64,000 nt of DNA from DATBGO01 sp963695645. GTDB lineage: Bacteria > Actinomycetota > Actinomycetes > Streptosporangiales > Streptosporangiaceae. A program made the position numbers and the translations under genes. The notes beneath the pieces were generated by a model. That model was not told the DNA's origin, did not search any database, and saw only the letters and a program-made list of their open reading frames with translations. Numbering within the stretch: the first letter of the stretch is position 1; every line of letters starts with the position of its first letter. The DNA is taken from contig CAVOHC010000010.1 in assembly GCA_963695645.1 (NCBI GenBank), positions 1 through 64,000 of the forward strand. The letters run 5' to 3'. Below are positions 23,589 through 34,372 of this stretch, in pieces.

Positions 23589-25724
23589 ATGCAGCTGGCA
23601 ATCATCGGCGCCGGTGCCATCGGTGGCACGATCGGTGCCCACCTGATCCGTGCTGGCCACGACATCCTCCTCTGCGACGCCGATCCCGCCCACGTCGCGG
23701 CGATCAACGAGCGAGGCCTCACCATCTGCGGACCAGTCGAGAACTTCACCGTGCAGGCGACGGCCGTGCTGCCGGTTGACCTTCCGGCGTCGCTGCCGCG
23801 GGCGGCCGTGGCCGTGAAGAGTCACCACACCGCAGCCGCGGCCGAGCTGCTGCGCGGGCGCCTCGAGCCTGACGGGTACGTGGTCAGCTTCCAGAACGGG
23901 CTGACAAATGGCACGTTGTCTGCGGTGGTGGGACCGGGCCGGGTGGTCGTCAGTTTCGTCAACTTCGGCGCGGACTGGCTTGAACCCGGGCGGATCATGC
24001 AGGGCAATATCGGCACGTTCCGGGTCGGGGAACCTGATGGCGCCATCAGCGCCCGGGTCCTCGAGCTGGCCGAGGCGCTGCCCTACGCCGAGCCCACCGA
24101 CAACATCATGGGCTTTCTCTGGGGCAAGGAGGCGTACGGAGCCATGCTCTACGCCGGAGCGGTGTCGGACCTCTCGATCGCCGACTCCCTTGAGGACCCG
24201 AGGTGGCGGCCGCTGATGCTCGCGATCGCGCGGGAGGTACTGGCCCAGGCGCCGGTTCTCCCCGAGGGGTTCGACGGCTTCGAGCCGGCCGATCTCGAGG
24301 GTTCCCTGGCCCGCCTCGTCACGTTCAACCGGGAGACTGCGAAGTCGCACAGCGGCATCTACCGCGATCTGATGGTCCGCAAGCGCAAGACCGAAGTCGA
24401 CGACCTGCTCCGGGACCTGCAGGGCCCGCTGACGACCTTTGCCGGGGAGCTGATCCGCGCGATCGAGCGGGGCGAGCGGACCTGTGAAGTCGCCAATCTC
24501 GGGCTCCTGGCCGCGTACGAGCGAACGCTCCGCCTCGGACCGCCGCTGAACGCCGTGGTCAGCGTGTTTCCGTCACCTGCCCGCCGGCCCGAAGGCGTCC
24601 TGCACGGTGTTCCCATAGCGGTGAAAGACTTGATCGACATCGCCGGAAGCCCGCGCGGTAACGGGAACCCGCACGACATGGGCGGAGCGCCCGCGGCGAG
24701 TGACGCCCCCGTGATCACGGCCCTGCGCGAGGCGGGGGCCGAGGTCTTCGCGACTACGTCGCTCCTCGAGTACGCCGCCGGGGCGATGCACCCCGGCGTG
24801 CCAGAAGCGCGCAACCCCTTCGACCTCGGGCGGACCGCCGGGGGCTCCAGCGGCGGCTCGGCCGCTCTTGTCGGTGCCGGCGCGTGCGACGTAGCTCTCG
24901 GCACCGACACCGGCGGTTCGATCCGCATTCCCGCTCACTACTGCGGGATCGTCGGTTTCAAGCCGTCGTTCGGGGCTATCGATGTCACCGGCGTGCAGCC
25001 CCTCTCGCCGTCACTCGATCATGTCGGCATCCTGGGCGCTGACATCGCGGTGACCGCCAGGGTCGCCGCCGCCATCACCGGCCAGGCGCCGGTGGCCTGT
25101 CCGGCCATGCTGCGGGTGGGTGTTGCCCGGCAGCAGATGGAGCATCCGGCCATCCGGCCCGGGGTCGCCGCGGCCCTGCGAGCCGCGACCGAGCGGCTGG
25201 GCCAGGCCTTTTCGATGGCCGAGGTGGACGGGTCAGCCCTGATCGAGATAGCGGGGACCTTCGACGACATCTTCTTGTGGGAGGCCTGGAAGGTCCACCG
25301 CGGCCAGGCGGACAGTCACCCGGAACGCTACGGGCCGGAGACGCTCCGGCTGCTCCGGACGGCGTCCAGGATCGATGACGGCACCTACCGGGCCGCCTGT
25401 CGCCGCCGCGACGAGCTGCTCCCGCGCGCGGCTGATGTGTACCAGAGCGCTGATGTGCTGCTCACCCCGGCCGCTCCGGTCACCGCCCCGGTGACGACCC
25501 CGCCGGTGGACACACCGGAGGGAGCGGTGGAGGGGCTCTTCACCTCCGTTTTCAACCTCACCGGGGAACCGGCGCTCGTGCTGCCCTGCGGGTGGGATGA
25601 CCAAGGGCTCCCCATCGGGATACAGCTGTCCGCTCCCCGTGGGGCTGATATGCCGCTGCTGGCCGCCGCGGGCATTATCGAAGCGGCCCTGGCTTTCGAG
25701 CGGCACGAGCCCGTGGTCCGGTGA
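23589..25724 (+). CDS. Ketopantoate reductase-like / amidase-signature fusion protein
   Basis: This is a 711-residue single frame with two enzymes. Residues 1-~318 are a ketopantoate-reductase (PanE/ApbA) fold: Rossmann GAGAIG at 7-12, AVAVKSHHTA, NFGADWLEPGRIMQGNIG, and LWGKEAYGAMLYAGAVSD with Lys180 at the family's catalytic Lys. Residues ~320-711 are an amidase-signature enzyme with the Ser-cisSer-Lys triad: Lys346 in VPIAVKDLID, Ser420 in AGGSSGGSAAL and Ser444 in TDTGGSIRIP. The join is compact: the reductase's last helix runs into LNAVVSV, with most of the amidase's usual N-terminal ~60 residues missing. A hydroxy- or keto-acid amide substrate is inferred. I know of no described fusion of this type. 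Confidence 0.88.
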   Translation: MQLAIIGAGAIGGTIGAHLIRAGHDILLCDADPAHVAAINERGLTICGPVENFTVQATAVLPVDLPASLPRAAVAVKSHHTAAAAELLRGRLEPDGYVVSFQNGLTNGTLSAVVGPGRVVVSFVNFGADWLEPGRIMQGNIGTFRVGEPDGAISARVLELAEALPYAEPTDNIMGFLWGKEAYGAMLYAGAVSDLSIADSLEDPRWRPLMLAIAREVLAQAPVLPEGFDGFEPADLEGSLARLVTFNRETAKSHSGIYRDLMVRKRKTEVDDLLRDLQGPLTTFAGELIRAIERGERTCEVANLGLLAAYERTLRLGPPLNAVVSVFPSPARRPEGVLHGVPIAVKDLIDIAGSPRGNGNPHDMGGAPAASDAPVITALREAGAEVFATTSLLEYAAGAMHPGVPEARNPFDLGRTAGGSSGGSAALVGAGACDVALGTDTGGSIRIPAHYCGIVGFKPSFGAIDVTGVQPLSPSLDHVGILGADIAVTARVAAAITGQAPVACPAMLRVGVARQQMEHPAIRPGVAAALRAATERLGQAFSMAEVDGSALIEIAGTFDDIFLWEAWKVHRGQADSHPERYGPETLRLLRTASRIDDGTYRAACRRRDELLPRAADVYQSADVLLTPAAPVTAPVTTPPVDTPEGAVEGLFTSVFNLTGEPALVLPCGWDDQGLPIGIQLSAPRGADMPLLAAAGIIEAALAFERHEPVVR

Positions 25725-25757
25725 GGGGGACAAGTCAGCGGGCGGGCGCGGCGATGG

Positions 25758-26990
25758 CTAGCCGATCCAGACCCTCTGCAGTGCCCGGTAGACGTTCCGG
25801 CCGAGGACAGCTCGCGCCGCCTGGTCGTCGAACCCGTGCCGGACCAGCCAGCCGCAGATGTTCGTGAAGTTCTCGGTGGGATTCTCCAGCCCGTCGACAT
25901 AGGCGACGGGGTCGAATTCCGGCCCTCGGGTGACGCGCCCCAGGCCGAGCAGGTCGGCGAAAATCTGGTGCAGCTGCACGTGATCGCCGTAGAGCGTATC
26001 CGGGCCGAACGCCACATGATCGATGCCGACAAGATCAACGCAGTAGCGGAAGTGGTCCATGACCGATTCGATCGAATGCCGGGGATGCGCACCCGACAGC
26101 GTCGTGTGCGGGGCAGCCGACATTCCAATCACGCCGCCGGTCTCCGCTATCGCGCGCAGCACATCGTCGGGCTTCATGCGGGGGGTGTCCCAGACCGCCC
26201 GTGCGCCGGCATGGGTCACGAACACCGGCCGGTCGCTCTGCTGGCACGCGTCGAGAGCCGTGCGGTCCGACGAGTGGGAAACGTCGATGGCCAGTCCGAG
26301 CTTGTTCATCCGCGTCACCGCCCGCCGGCCGAAGGCGGTGAGGCCGCCATCGCGCTGTTCGCTCAGGCCGCTGCCGAGCGCGTTGGCATCCGAGTAGGCG
26401 ATCCCGATCTGCCTGAGGCCGAGGCCGTAAAGAACATCCAGGCGGTCAATCTCGTTCTCGATCGGCGTGGCCGCCTCCAGCCCGAACACGAGCCCGACCC
26501 GCCCGGAGCGGTGCGCCTCGTCGATGTCAGCCACGGTGCGGATCACCATGACGTGGCTTTGGTGGGCCAGGTCTGCCTGGCGCATCCCGAGGTCAGTGAT
26601 GATGTCGTCCCACCGCCACGGGGCGTTCCCGGTGACGCAGGCAGTGCCGTCCATCATGTTGTCGAACACGACGGTCATGCCCGAGGCCGCCAGGCCTGCG
26701 TACGCGGCGTGCTGGCGCCCGGCGCGGTTGTACTCGGGGGTCTCCTCCATCCGGAGCGGGAACCGCACCGGATGGTCGTGCAGGCTGATCACGATGCTGT
26801 CCCGCAGTAGCCGCTGGGATCGCTGCTGCTGTTCCGCGGTCAGCCCGGCGGTGTGCGGGGCGACCCGGCCGAATTCGGGCGCCAGCTCGAAACGGCGGAA
26901 GTCCTCGCCCGCGGTGAGATAGGAGTAGGCGGTGTAGCTGCTCCGGGCGCCCGGGCGGCCAGGCGGTCCGGGCTGCGGGAAGTCGGTCAT
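25758..26990 (-). CDS. Membrane dipeptidase family (M19) hydrolase
   Basis: This is a 410-residue M19 (renal-dipeptidase-type) amidohydrolase. Metal ligands are visible at ISLHDHPVRF (His71, with His73 where most relatives have Asp), FGLEAATP (bridging Glu), DVSHSSDRTALD and FVTHAGARAVWDTPR. The C-terminal acid is in HVAFGPDTLYGDH. The ATG at 26990 overlaps the stop of the M20 gene (ATGA), so the longer frame to 27065 is rejected. It is the last gene of the five-gene run and converges on the fusion gene 33 bases away. It probably hydrolyses a dipeptide or an amide with an unusual amino acid. Confidence 0.88.
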   Translation of the reverse strand: MTDFPQPGPPGRPGARSSYTAYSYLTAGEDFRRFELAPEFGRVAPHTAGLTAEQQQRSQRLLRDSIVISLHDHPVRFPLRMEETPEYNRAGRQHAAYAGLAASGMTVVFDNMMDGTACVTGNAPWRWDDIITDLGMRQADLAHQSHVMVIRTVADIDEAHRSGRVGLVFGLEAATPIENEIDRLDVLYGLGLRQIGIAYSDANALGSGLSEQRDGGLTAFGRRAVTRMNKLGLAIDVSHSSDRTALDACQQSDRPVFVTHAGARAVWDTPRMKPDDVLRAIAETGGVIGMSAAPHTTLSGAHPRHSIESVMDHFRYCVDLVGIDHVAFGPDTLYGDHVQLHQIFADLLGLGRVTRGPEFDPVAYVDGLENPTENFTNICGWLVRHGFDDQAARAVLGRNVYRALQRVWIG

Positions 26991-28366
26991 CCTCGGGCAG
27001 GCCCTCCAGCGGCGGCGGCAAGATGGTGCGGCCCGGCGGCGAGCAGCCGCCATAGCTGTTCCCACGCCCGCATTCCCTCGCGCAGCCGCCGGATGCGCAG
27101 GAACTCGTTGGGCGCGTGCAGCTTCTCGTCGGCGGTCGAGAACGAGAAGAACAGCGTTTTTACTCCGAGCACTCGCTCGAACAGCGCCGTGGCCGGAAGC
27201 GTCCCGCCTATGCAGGCCAGCAGGACCCGCTCGCCGGGGTAGACCGCCTCGAGCGCGGCGGCGGCCGCCCGGATAGCCGGGTGGTCGGCGGGGATGGTGT
27301 AAGCCGGCACCCGCACCTCGTCCGCGTGCACCTCAACGCGCACGCCCGGCGGTGCCTGCGCGGCCACGTGAGCGACGATAGCCTCGATCACCCCTTCCGG
27401 ATGCTGGCCGGGTACCAGCCGGCAGGACACATGAGCCACGGCGACATGGGGTATCACGCTGTACTTCCCGCCGCCCCGCACGCCGTTGATCTCCAGCGTC
27501 GGCCGTTCCCAGAGGCGCTCGAGGGTGCTGAACCCCGCCTCGCCATGCACCTGGCGCAGCCCGAGTTCCCTGAGGTACTCCGCTTCATCAAACGAGACAG
27601 CGGCGATCTCTGCGCGGCGCGCCTGGCTCAGCTCGGGAATGCCGTGGTAGAAGCCGTCGACGGCGACCGTCCCGTCCGCGCGATGGAGGCTCGCCAGGAT
27701 CTCGCTGAGCGCGTGGATCGGGTTGGCGACCGTCCCCCCGTACCGTCCCGAATGCAGGTCTGCGCTGGCGCCCTCGACGGTGATGTCCATCGCGACGAGG
27801 CCCTTGGACGCGAGCGACAGGGAAGGCTCGCCCGGCCGCCACATGGCCCCGTCCGCGGATATGACCAGATCGGCCGCCAGCTCGCTGGCGTGACTGGTGA
27901 CGAAAGCCGGAAGATGCGGGCTTCCGATCTCCTCCTCGCCCTCGAAGAGGAATTTCACGTTGAGCGGCAGGCCACGCTCCTGGGCCACGAACGCCTGAGC
28001 GGTCTTGAGAACGATGTAAACAGGCCCCTTATCGTCCGTGGCGCCGCGCCCGCGGACGACGTCGCCGTCGATGCGCAACTCAAACGGGGGAGTTGCCCAC
28101 TCAGCCTCCGCGCCCGTCGGCTGCACGTCGTAGTGCCCGTAAACGAGGACGGTCGGCGCCGCGCCGGCGCCGAGCCACTCGCCCAGGACCACGGGATGAC
28201 CAGCGGTCTCGATCACCCGGCCGCGAGCGAACCCAAGCTGCCCGGCGAGCCACTGCGCCGCGGCCCGCATCGTGCCGGGGCTCGCATCCCGGCTGATGCT
28301 GGGCACGGCGACGAACTCGGCGAGCTCCCGCAGGTAGCCGGCATCGCCGGGGTCAAAGGAAAGCAT
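26987..28366 (-). CDS. M20 family metallopeptidase (dipeptidase-like)
   Basis: This is a 459-residue M20/ArgE/DapE-family enzyme. The two-zinc site is visible: His78 and catalytic Asp80 in LVYGHYDVQPT, Asp111 in GRGATDDKGP, the Glu pair in FLFEGEEEIGS, the Asp in LVISADGAMW and the C-terminal His in DEKLHAPNEFL. The inserted dimerisation domain lies at about 200-320. Such enzymes split dipeptides, N-acyl or N-carbamoyl amino acids. Its start overlaps the SDR gene by 14 bases and its stop overlaps the M19 start, so translation is coupled. Confidence 0.92.
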   Translation of the reverse strand: MLSFDPGDAGYLRELAEFVAVPSISRDASPGTMRAAAQWLAGQLGFARGRVIETAGHPVVLGEWLGAGAAPTVLVYGHYDVQPTGAEAEWATPPFELRIDGDVVRGRGATDDKGPVYIVLKTAQAFVAQERGLPLNVKFLFEGEEEIGSPHLPAFVTSHASELAADLVISADGAMWRPGEPSLSLASKGLVAMDITVEGASADLHSGRYGGTVANPIHALSEILASLHRADGTVAVDGFYHGIPELSQARRAEIAAVSFDEAEYLRELGLRQVHGEAGFSTLERLWERPTLEINGVRGGGKYSVIPHVAVAHVSCRLVPGQHPEGVIEAIVAHVAAQAPPGVRVEVHADEVRVPAYTIPADHPAIRAAAAALEAVYPGERVLLACIGGTLPATALFERVLGVKTLFFSFSTADEKLHAPNEFLRIRRLREGMRAWEQLWRLLAAGPHHLAAAAGGPARG

Positions 28367-29054
28367 GGCCGCCGTCGATGGAGATCGTCTGCCCGGTCAC
28401 CCAGGAGGACCGCTCCGCGATGAAGAACTGCACGCCGTTGGCAATGTCCGCGGGCACACCCAGCCTCCGCATGGCAATGCCCTGCACCAGTTCCTGCTGG
28501 CCTGCCTCGCCGTAGCCCGCCCACTGCCGCTCGGTCGTCGGGTTGGAAAGGATGAAGCCGGGGGCGATGCAGTTGACCGTGATGCCGAACGGCCCGAGCT
28601 CATGTGCCAGCTGCCGGGTGAACCCGATCTGGGCAGCTTTAGCGCTGGTGTATGCCTGGATTCCGGTCAGGCTGACGGTGCGCCCGGCTCCCGAGGAAAT
28701 GTTGACGATCCGGCCCCAGCGGCCTGCCTTCATCGCCGGTACCGCCGCCCGCGTGCAGAGGAAGGTACTGGTCAGGTTGGCATCGACCACCGCACGCCAG
28801 TCGTCGTCAGTCACCTCTTCCAGCGGATGGCCGACCTGCCCGCAGACACCTCCGGCGTTGTTGACCAGGATGTCGACGGCGCCGAGCCCGGAGAAGAACT
28901 CCCGCACTGCATCGGCTCTGGTCAGGTCGGCGATCTCCTTGTCGACGCCGTGGACGGCTGCTCCGTCGCCGCGGAGCGCCTCGGCGATCGCGGCGCCGAT
29001 GCCGTGCGCGGTGCCGGTCACCACCGCAGTCTTACCAGCCAGGCTCGCCGTCAT
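28353..29054 (-). CDS. Short-chain dehydrogenase/reductase (SDR)
   Basis: This is a 233-residue classical SDR. The cofactor loop is VVTGTAHGIGAAIAEAL, with NNAGG downstream. The catalytic Ser lies in IVNISSGAG and the Tyr-Lys pair in YTSAK. The C-terminus SSWVTGQTISIDGGHAF is standard. An acidic residue after the second strand (GVDKEIADL) suggests NAD rather than NADP. The start overlaps the creatininase stop (ATGA). It likely oxidises a hydroxyl group of the island's substrate or hydrolysis product. Confidence 0.92.
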   Translation of the reverse strand: MTASLAGKTAVVTGTAHGIGAAIAEALRGDGAAVHGVDKEIADLTRADAVREFFSGLGAVDILVNNAGGVCGQVGHPLEEVTDDDWRAVVDANLTSTFLCTRAAVPAMKAGRWGRIVNISSGAGRTVSLTGIQAYTSAKAAQIGFTRQLAHELGPFGITVNCIAPGFILSNPTTERQWAGYGEAGQQELVQGIAMRRLGVPADIANGVQFFIAERSSWVTGQTISIDGGHAFL

Positions 29055-29761
29055 CCCGCCCAGCCGCTCTCTATCAGCGACCGGACCTCGGCCACCCCGG
29101 CTGCCCAGACCACCTGCATGTCCTCGTCCGGACGCGCGCAGGCGCCGCCCAGCACGCCATCAGGCGCCGCGGCCCGGATCCGCTCGGCGTCGAGCTGCCC
29201 GACGAGGTCCGGGGGAATGACCGGCCGTGGGTCAGCGGGCATTCCGACTCCTGGTAGCCGGGTCCAGGGAAAGTTCTCCACCCAGCCGCCGTGCAGCTGA
29301 TCGCGGTCGAACTGGCCGGCGGCCGCTACTGTCCGCGGCGCGCTGTACCAGCTGTGAAAGAGCACCTGGACCCGGTGCTGGCGCGGCTGGCAGAGCCACT
29401 CGCGAACGAACCCGGTGACTGGCGAGTTGCCGCCGTGCCCGTTGACGATGGCAATCCGGCGGAAGCCCTGGGCCGCGAGACCGTCGAGGAGGTCCCTGAG
29501 CACCTCGATATAGGTCGTGATCCGCAAGCTCATGCTTCCGGGGAAGGCGGCGAAGTAGGGGGCCATGCCAAAGGGGAGTACCGGGAGTACCGGCACCCCG
29601 AGCGGCTGGGCGGCCTCGACTGCCACCCGCTCAGCGAGGATGGCGTCGGTTCCCAGGGACAGGTAGCCGTGCTGTTCGGTCGAGCCGGTCGGCAGGACTA
29701 TGCGGTCGTCCCGCTTCAGGTACTCCTCGATCTGCATCCAGTTCGCGTCGAAAACCCGCAC
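29051..29761 (-). CDS. Creatininase family amidohydrolase
   Basis: This is a 236-residue creatininase-fold enzyme. Metal-binding motifs are PTGSTEQHGYLSLGTDAILA (Glu29, His31, Asp39) and IVNGHGGNSP (His109). The family opens cyclic amides (creatinine) or hydrolyses formamides (MftE-like and FAPy deformylase members). Nothing here resembles mycofactocin or riboflavin clusters, so the substrate follows the island. GTG start at 29761 with a GGGCGAG-like site; 30 bases after the binding-protein stop. Confidence 0.88.
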   Translation of the reverse strand: MRVFDANWMQIEEYLKRDDRIVLPTGSTEQHGYLSLGTDAILAERVAVEAAQPLGVPVLPVLPFGMAPYFAAFPGSMSLRITTYIEVLRDLLDGLAAQGFRRIAIVNGHGGNSPVTGFVREWLCQPRQHRVQVLFHSWYSAPRTVAAAGQFDRDQLHGGWVENFPWTRLPGVGMPADPRPVIPPDLVGQLDAERIRAAAPDGVLGGACARPDEDMQVVWAAGVAEVRSLIESGWAG

Positions 29762-29791
29762 GTTGAACTCGCCCTGCCTCGTCGGTTGTCG

Positions 29792-31648
<1,857 letters not shown>

Positions 31649-31841
31649 GGCTGCGCTTCCTTCCGGGTCCGACCAGAATGGCGAGAACGGCCGGTCGCGT
31701 GTTCTGGACGCGAGCGACCTATCGGGTCATGTCATGCGATCAGTATTGCTCAAGGGTTCTTTGCATCGGCCCTGCCGGGCAGCCTTGCGGCTTCGTCGCT
31801 GGTGAGGAACCATTCGCGGCCAGCGCTTTTCGCGACAGCAC

Positions 31842-31965
31842 GGCTGCGGTCAGTCGCCTCCGACGGGCGCACGCTGGCTACAGGTGACTACAACGGGACG
31901 CTCTCACTCTCTGGGATGTCGCCGAACCCGCACCTGACCAAGAGCTACGTATCCGCTGCGTCTGA
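31842..31965 (+). pseudogene. WD40-repeat protein remnant
   Basis: One frame reads SVASDGRTLATGDYNGTL; a shift of two bases (an extra TC) restores LTLWDVAEPAPDQELRIRCV before a stop at 31963-31965. DGRTLATGD followed by LWDV is the hallmark end of a WD40 blade. Only one blade remains, with no start, at the edge of a 376-bp stretch without an intact gene. Confidence 0.55.
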
Positions 31966-32024
31966 TGGATCCGCGTCGGGCAGTTCACCTGCGTCAGGCG
32001 GGTCGGTGGGTGCGCGACAGGCCC

Positions 32025-32429
32025 TCAGAAAAGGCCCTTCAGCTGGACCAGGATGTCGACCAGGGACGCGAACGGCGTCGCAGCCTGCGAGATGCGACCG
32101 AGCAAGTGGGTGATCCGTTCGCGGTCCGGCTTGCGCTGTTTCATTTCGCCCAGCAACCGGTCGGCGTCGTCATGGACCTGCTCGGCCTGCTCGCCGTCTA
32201 GCTTGCTAGCTGCGGCCTGAAGTTGCTGCAGCAGACGCTCGATCTGCGCCATCCGGTCGTCGACGGGCCCGGCTTGGTTCACCGTGACATGCGCGCCTTG
32301 TCCGCCGGCGATCATCCCGGCTGAGACCGTGCTGCCGCTGATGCTAAGTCCGGTATTGACCGTGCTTCCGGGTCCGGCTGCGTACGACTCACTGGCTGCT
32401 GGCGTGGTGTTCTGTCCGTGCTCGGTCAT
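32025..32429 (-). CDS. Small helical protein with an N-terminal AGGQG motif (DUF5955-like)
   Basis: This is a 134-residue protein. Residues 24-52 form a Gly/Ser/Thr/Val-rich beta-prone segment containing STVSAGMIAGGQGAHVT. From ~58 on it is a heptad-like helix (DDRMAQIERLLQQLQAAASK) and further helices to LVDILVQLKGLF. It resembles actinobacterial DUF5955 proteins of unknown role. The N-terminal segment recurs at the C-terminus of the gene just upstream (16 of 29 positions identical), which implies the two proteins bind through like motifs. It is the last gene of a three-gene minus-strand set. ATG at 32429 after GGGAAC. Confidence 0.7.
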   Translation of the reverse strand: MTEHGQNTTPAASESYAAGPGSTVNTGLSISGSTVSAGMIAGGQGAHVTVNQAGPVDDRMAQIERLLQQLQAAASKLDGEQAEQVHDDADRLLGEMKQRKPDRERITHLLGRISQAATPFASLVDILVQLKGLF

Positions 32430-32473
32430 GATGTTCCCTTTCGTTCAGCAGGGTCGCGGTGGCTCGTCCTGAT

Positions 32474-34372
32474 TTAGCCCGGTGCGGGCGCTGATCCGGC
32501 ATGTGGCTGGCTGGTGGTTACAGCCGATCCCTGGCCACCCGCGAAGTTCGTGGCGGTGACCGTGCTGTCGGAGATGACGGTGCCATTGTTGATGGCGACG
32601 CTGACGCTGGCCCGGTATGCGGTCACGTCTACATTTTTGGACACCAGGAAGTCCAGCACCGTATCCGTGAGCAGTCGTTCAATGATCTTGGTATATTTCA
32701 CTGCGTCGAGGTCCTGTATATGTGTGTGCATTGACTTTGAGGAGCCGAGTTCTCGAACGCTGAAGCGTGCCCCGACGTTGTCTTGCAGGTAGTCGGTGAT
32801 TGACGTGATCTCCGCCTCGGCAGCCTTGCGCTCGCGATGCATGAGGCGCAGTGTCCCGACTAGCCTGAATGGCGATTTAATCACGTAAGAGAAAAAGGAG
32901 CGAGCAGCGTCCATGATCACCATCATCAGATAATTGCCATGAGACATCCTGCTCAGCAGGTTGATGATGTGGTACCAGTGCTGCACGGGCGGTAGCGCGG
33001 TGGACACGAATTCCAGGTAGAACATGCGCCCCTCGACCGCCACATAAACGAATGCCGAGACCGCAATCTCCTGATCAGCGCCGCTAAGGACCTGCTGGCC
33101 GTCGCTGAAAACAGCCTGGCCCTCGTCGTTGACCGATACGCGCTGATAGTAACGCAGGCCAGCCTGCGGGTGGCGGATCAGCGCCTCGATCGCTTTCCCG
33201 CTGGCCTGCGAGTAGGGCACATTCCGCGCCGGATCGATCAGCGGGCCATCCCAGCGACGCTGACCTTCTCCGACAATGTGATCCTCCACCACCAGCGCGG
33301 ATATCCGCTCATTCGGAGGTAGTTCTGGATCCTTGAGCCTGAGCAATCGCTTACGGATCTCGTAGTGCAACTCCACCGGATCGATCGGCACGTAGCCGCG
33401 GGACTTTGGTTGCACCCAGTTATCACTACCGGCCGGACGCGCTCTGTCCAATTCGATGGCGATTGACCAGGTGCGGGTGGCCTCACCGGCACCGACAAAG
33501 GGATTCTGCCGGGCATAGAGCGCTACATTGCCCCACTGGGCAGCCTCGACCTCGGCGATGCGCGACTCAATTCTGGCGGTCGAGGCGTCGAAGCGGAAAG
33601 GCTCCGCGCCGGGCCGCAGTCGCTCACCGAGGATCTGGTACCTGGTGTGGGTGTAAATGAACACGGTCGTGCCCGCCAGGAGGGCATAAATTACTGTCTC
33701 GATGGCGGCCGTCGTGCCTGATACCGCCGCGAGCGGACCTACCGGTACGGCACTGTGGGCGACCAGGCTGATCACCAAGATGAAGCCGATGACGGTAGCG
33801 GTAACCACCACAACTATTCCGATGGCCGCGGCGGCCAGCAGCTTGATCCCCAGGGAACGGCGCTCCGTGCCTCCTGGCAGGAAGGCCAAGATGGCCCCGG
33901 CGGTCAGGACGGCGAACGTCGGCAGGGGGACGAAAAAGACGCCGACGACTAGCAAGATCGTCAGTATGACGTCACGGATGAGCTGAATCCTACGGGAGTT
34001 CAGGCAGTTCCGGATGACCGGTCCCAAATCGATGCCGATCGACGGAGCCACGGCCCGGCGCGACGCGAGGAGTTCCCAGATCACAGTGGTTGCGAATGCC
34101 GGGTTTAAATACGACGCCGCGCATAGGTAGCGCGTGGCGTTGGTCAGCGGATTACCCGATCGACGCGGCGCGTGCTGGAAAAACCGGTCCGAGAGAGCCG
34201 GGCCGACTTCGGACCGCCTCGCTTGCGCGCCGCCGGTTTCCGGCCATGCTCCCATGCCAGGGCGAACCGTACTTTGATCATAAGCACGCCTCGCCCGGGT
34301 GCCGCAGCTCCCGCAGAAGCTTTCATCCTCGGCTAACGGGAGACCGCAATTGCTGCATTCCAGTTGTTCCAT
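32474..34372 (-). CDS. Zinc-ribbon membrane protein with C-terminal AGGQG motif
   Basis: This is a 632-residue protein. A zinc ribbon opens it (Cys6, Cys9, Cys20, Cys23). Four membrane segments follow at about 131-149, 151-167, 176-205 and 222-240. A cytoplasmic domain of ~340 residues begins with ARQNPFVGAGEATRTWSIAI, a block I associate with uncharacterised actinobacterial membrane proteins. The tail (594-622) contains STVTATNFAGGQGSAVT, the same kind of motif as at the N-terminus of the next protein. The layout resembles a membrane sensor whose tail recruits a small partner. The ATG at 34372 lies inside the preceding zinc-ribbon gene (40-bp overlap). Confidence 0.75.
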   Translation of the reverse strand: MEQLECSNCGLPLAEDESFCGSCGTRARRAYDQSTVRPGMGAWPETGGAQARRSEVGPALSDRFFQHAPRRSGNPLTNATRYLCAASYLNPAFATTVIWELLASRRAVAPSIGIDLGPVIRNCLNSRRIQLIRDVILTILLVVGVFFVPLPTFAVLTAGAILAFLPGGTERRSLGIKLLAAAAIGIVVVVTATVIGFILVISLVAHSAVPVGPLAAVSGTTAAIETVIYALLAGTTVFIYTHTRYQILGERLRPGAEPFRFDASTARIESRIAEVEAAQWGNVALYARQNPFVGAGEATRTWSIAIELDRARPAGSDNWVQPKSRGYVPIDPVELHYEIRKRLLRLKDPELPPNERISALVVEDHIVGEGQRRWDGPLIDPARNVPYSQASGKAIEALIRHPQAGLRYYQRVSVNDEGQAVFSDGQQVLSGADQEIAVSAFVYVAVEGRMFYLEFVSTALPPVQHWYHIINLLSRMSHGNYLMMVIMDAARSFFSYVIKSPFRLVGTLRLMHRERKAAEAEITSITDYLQDNVGARFSVRELGSSKSMHTHIQDLDAVKYTKIIERLLTDTVLDFLVSKNVDVTAYRASVSVAINNGTVISDSTVTATNFAGGQGSAVTTSQPHAGSAPAPG

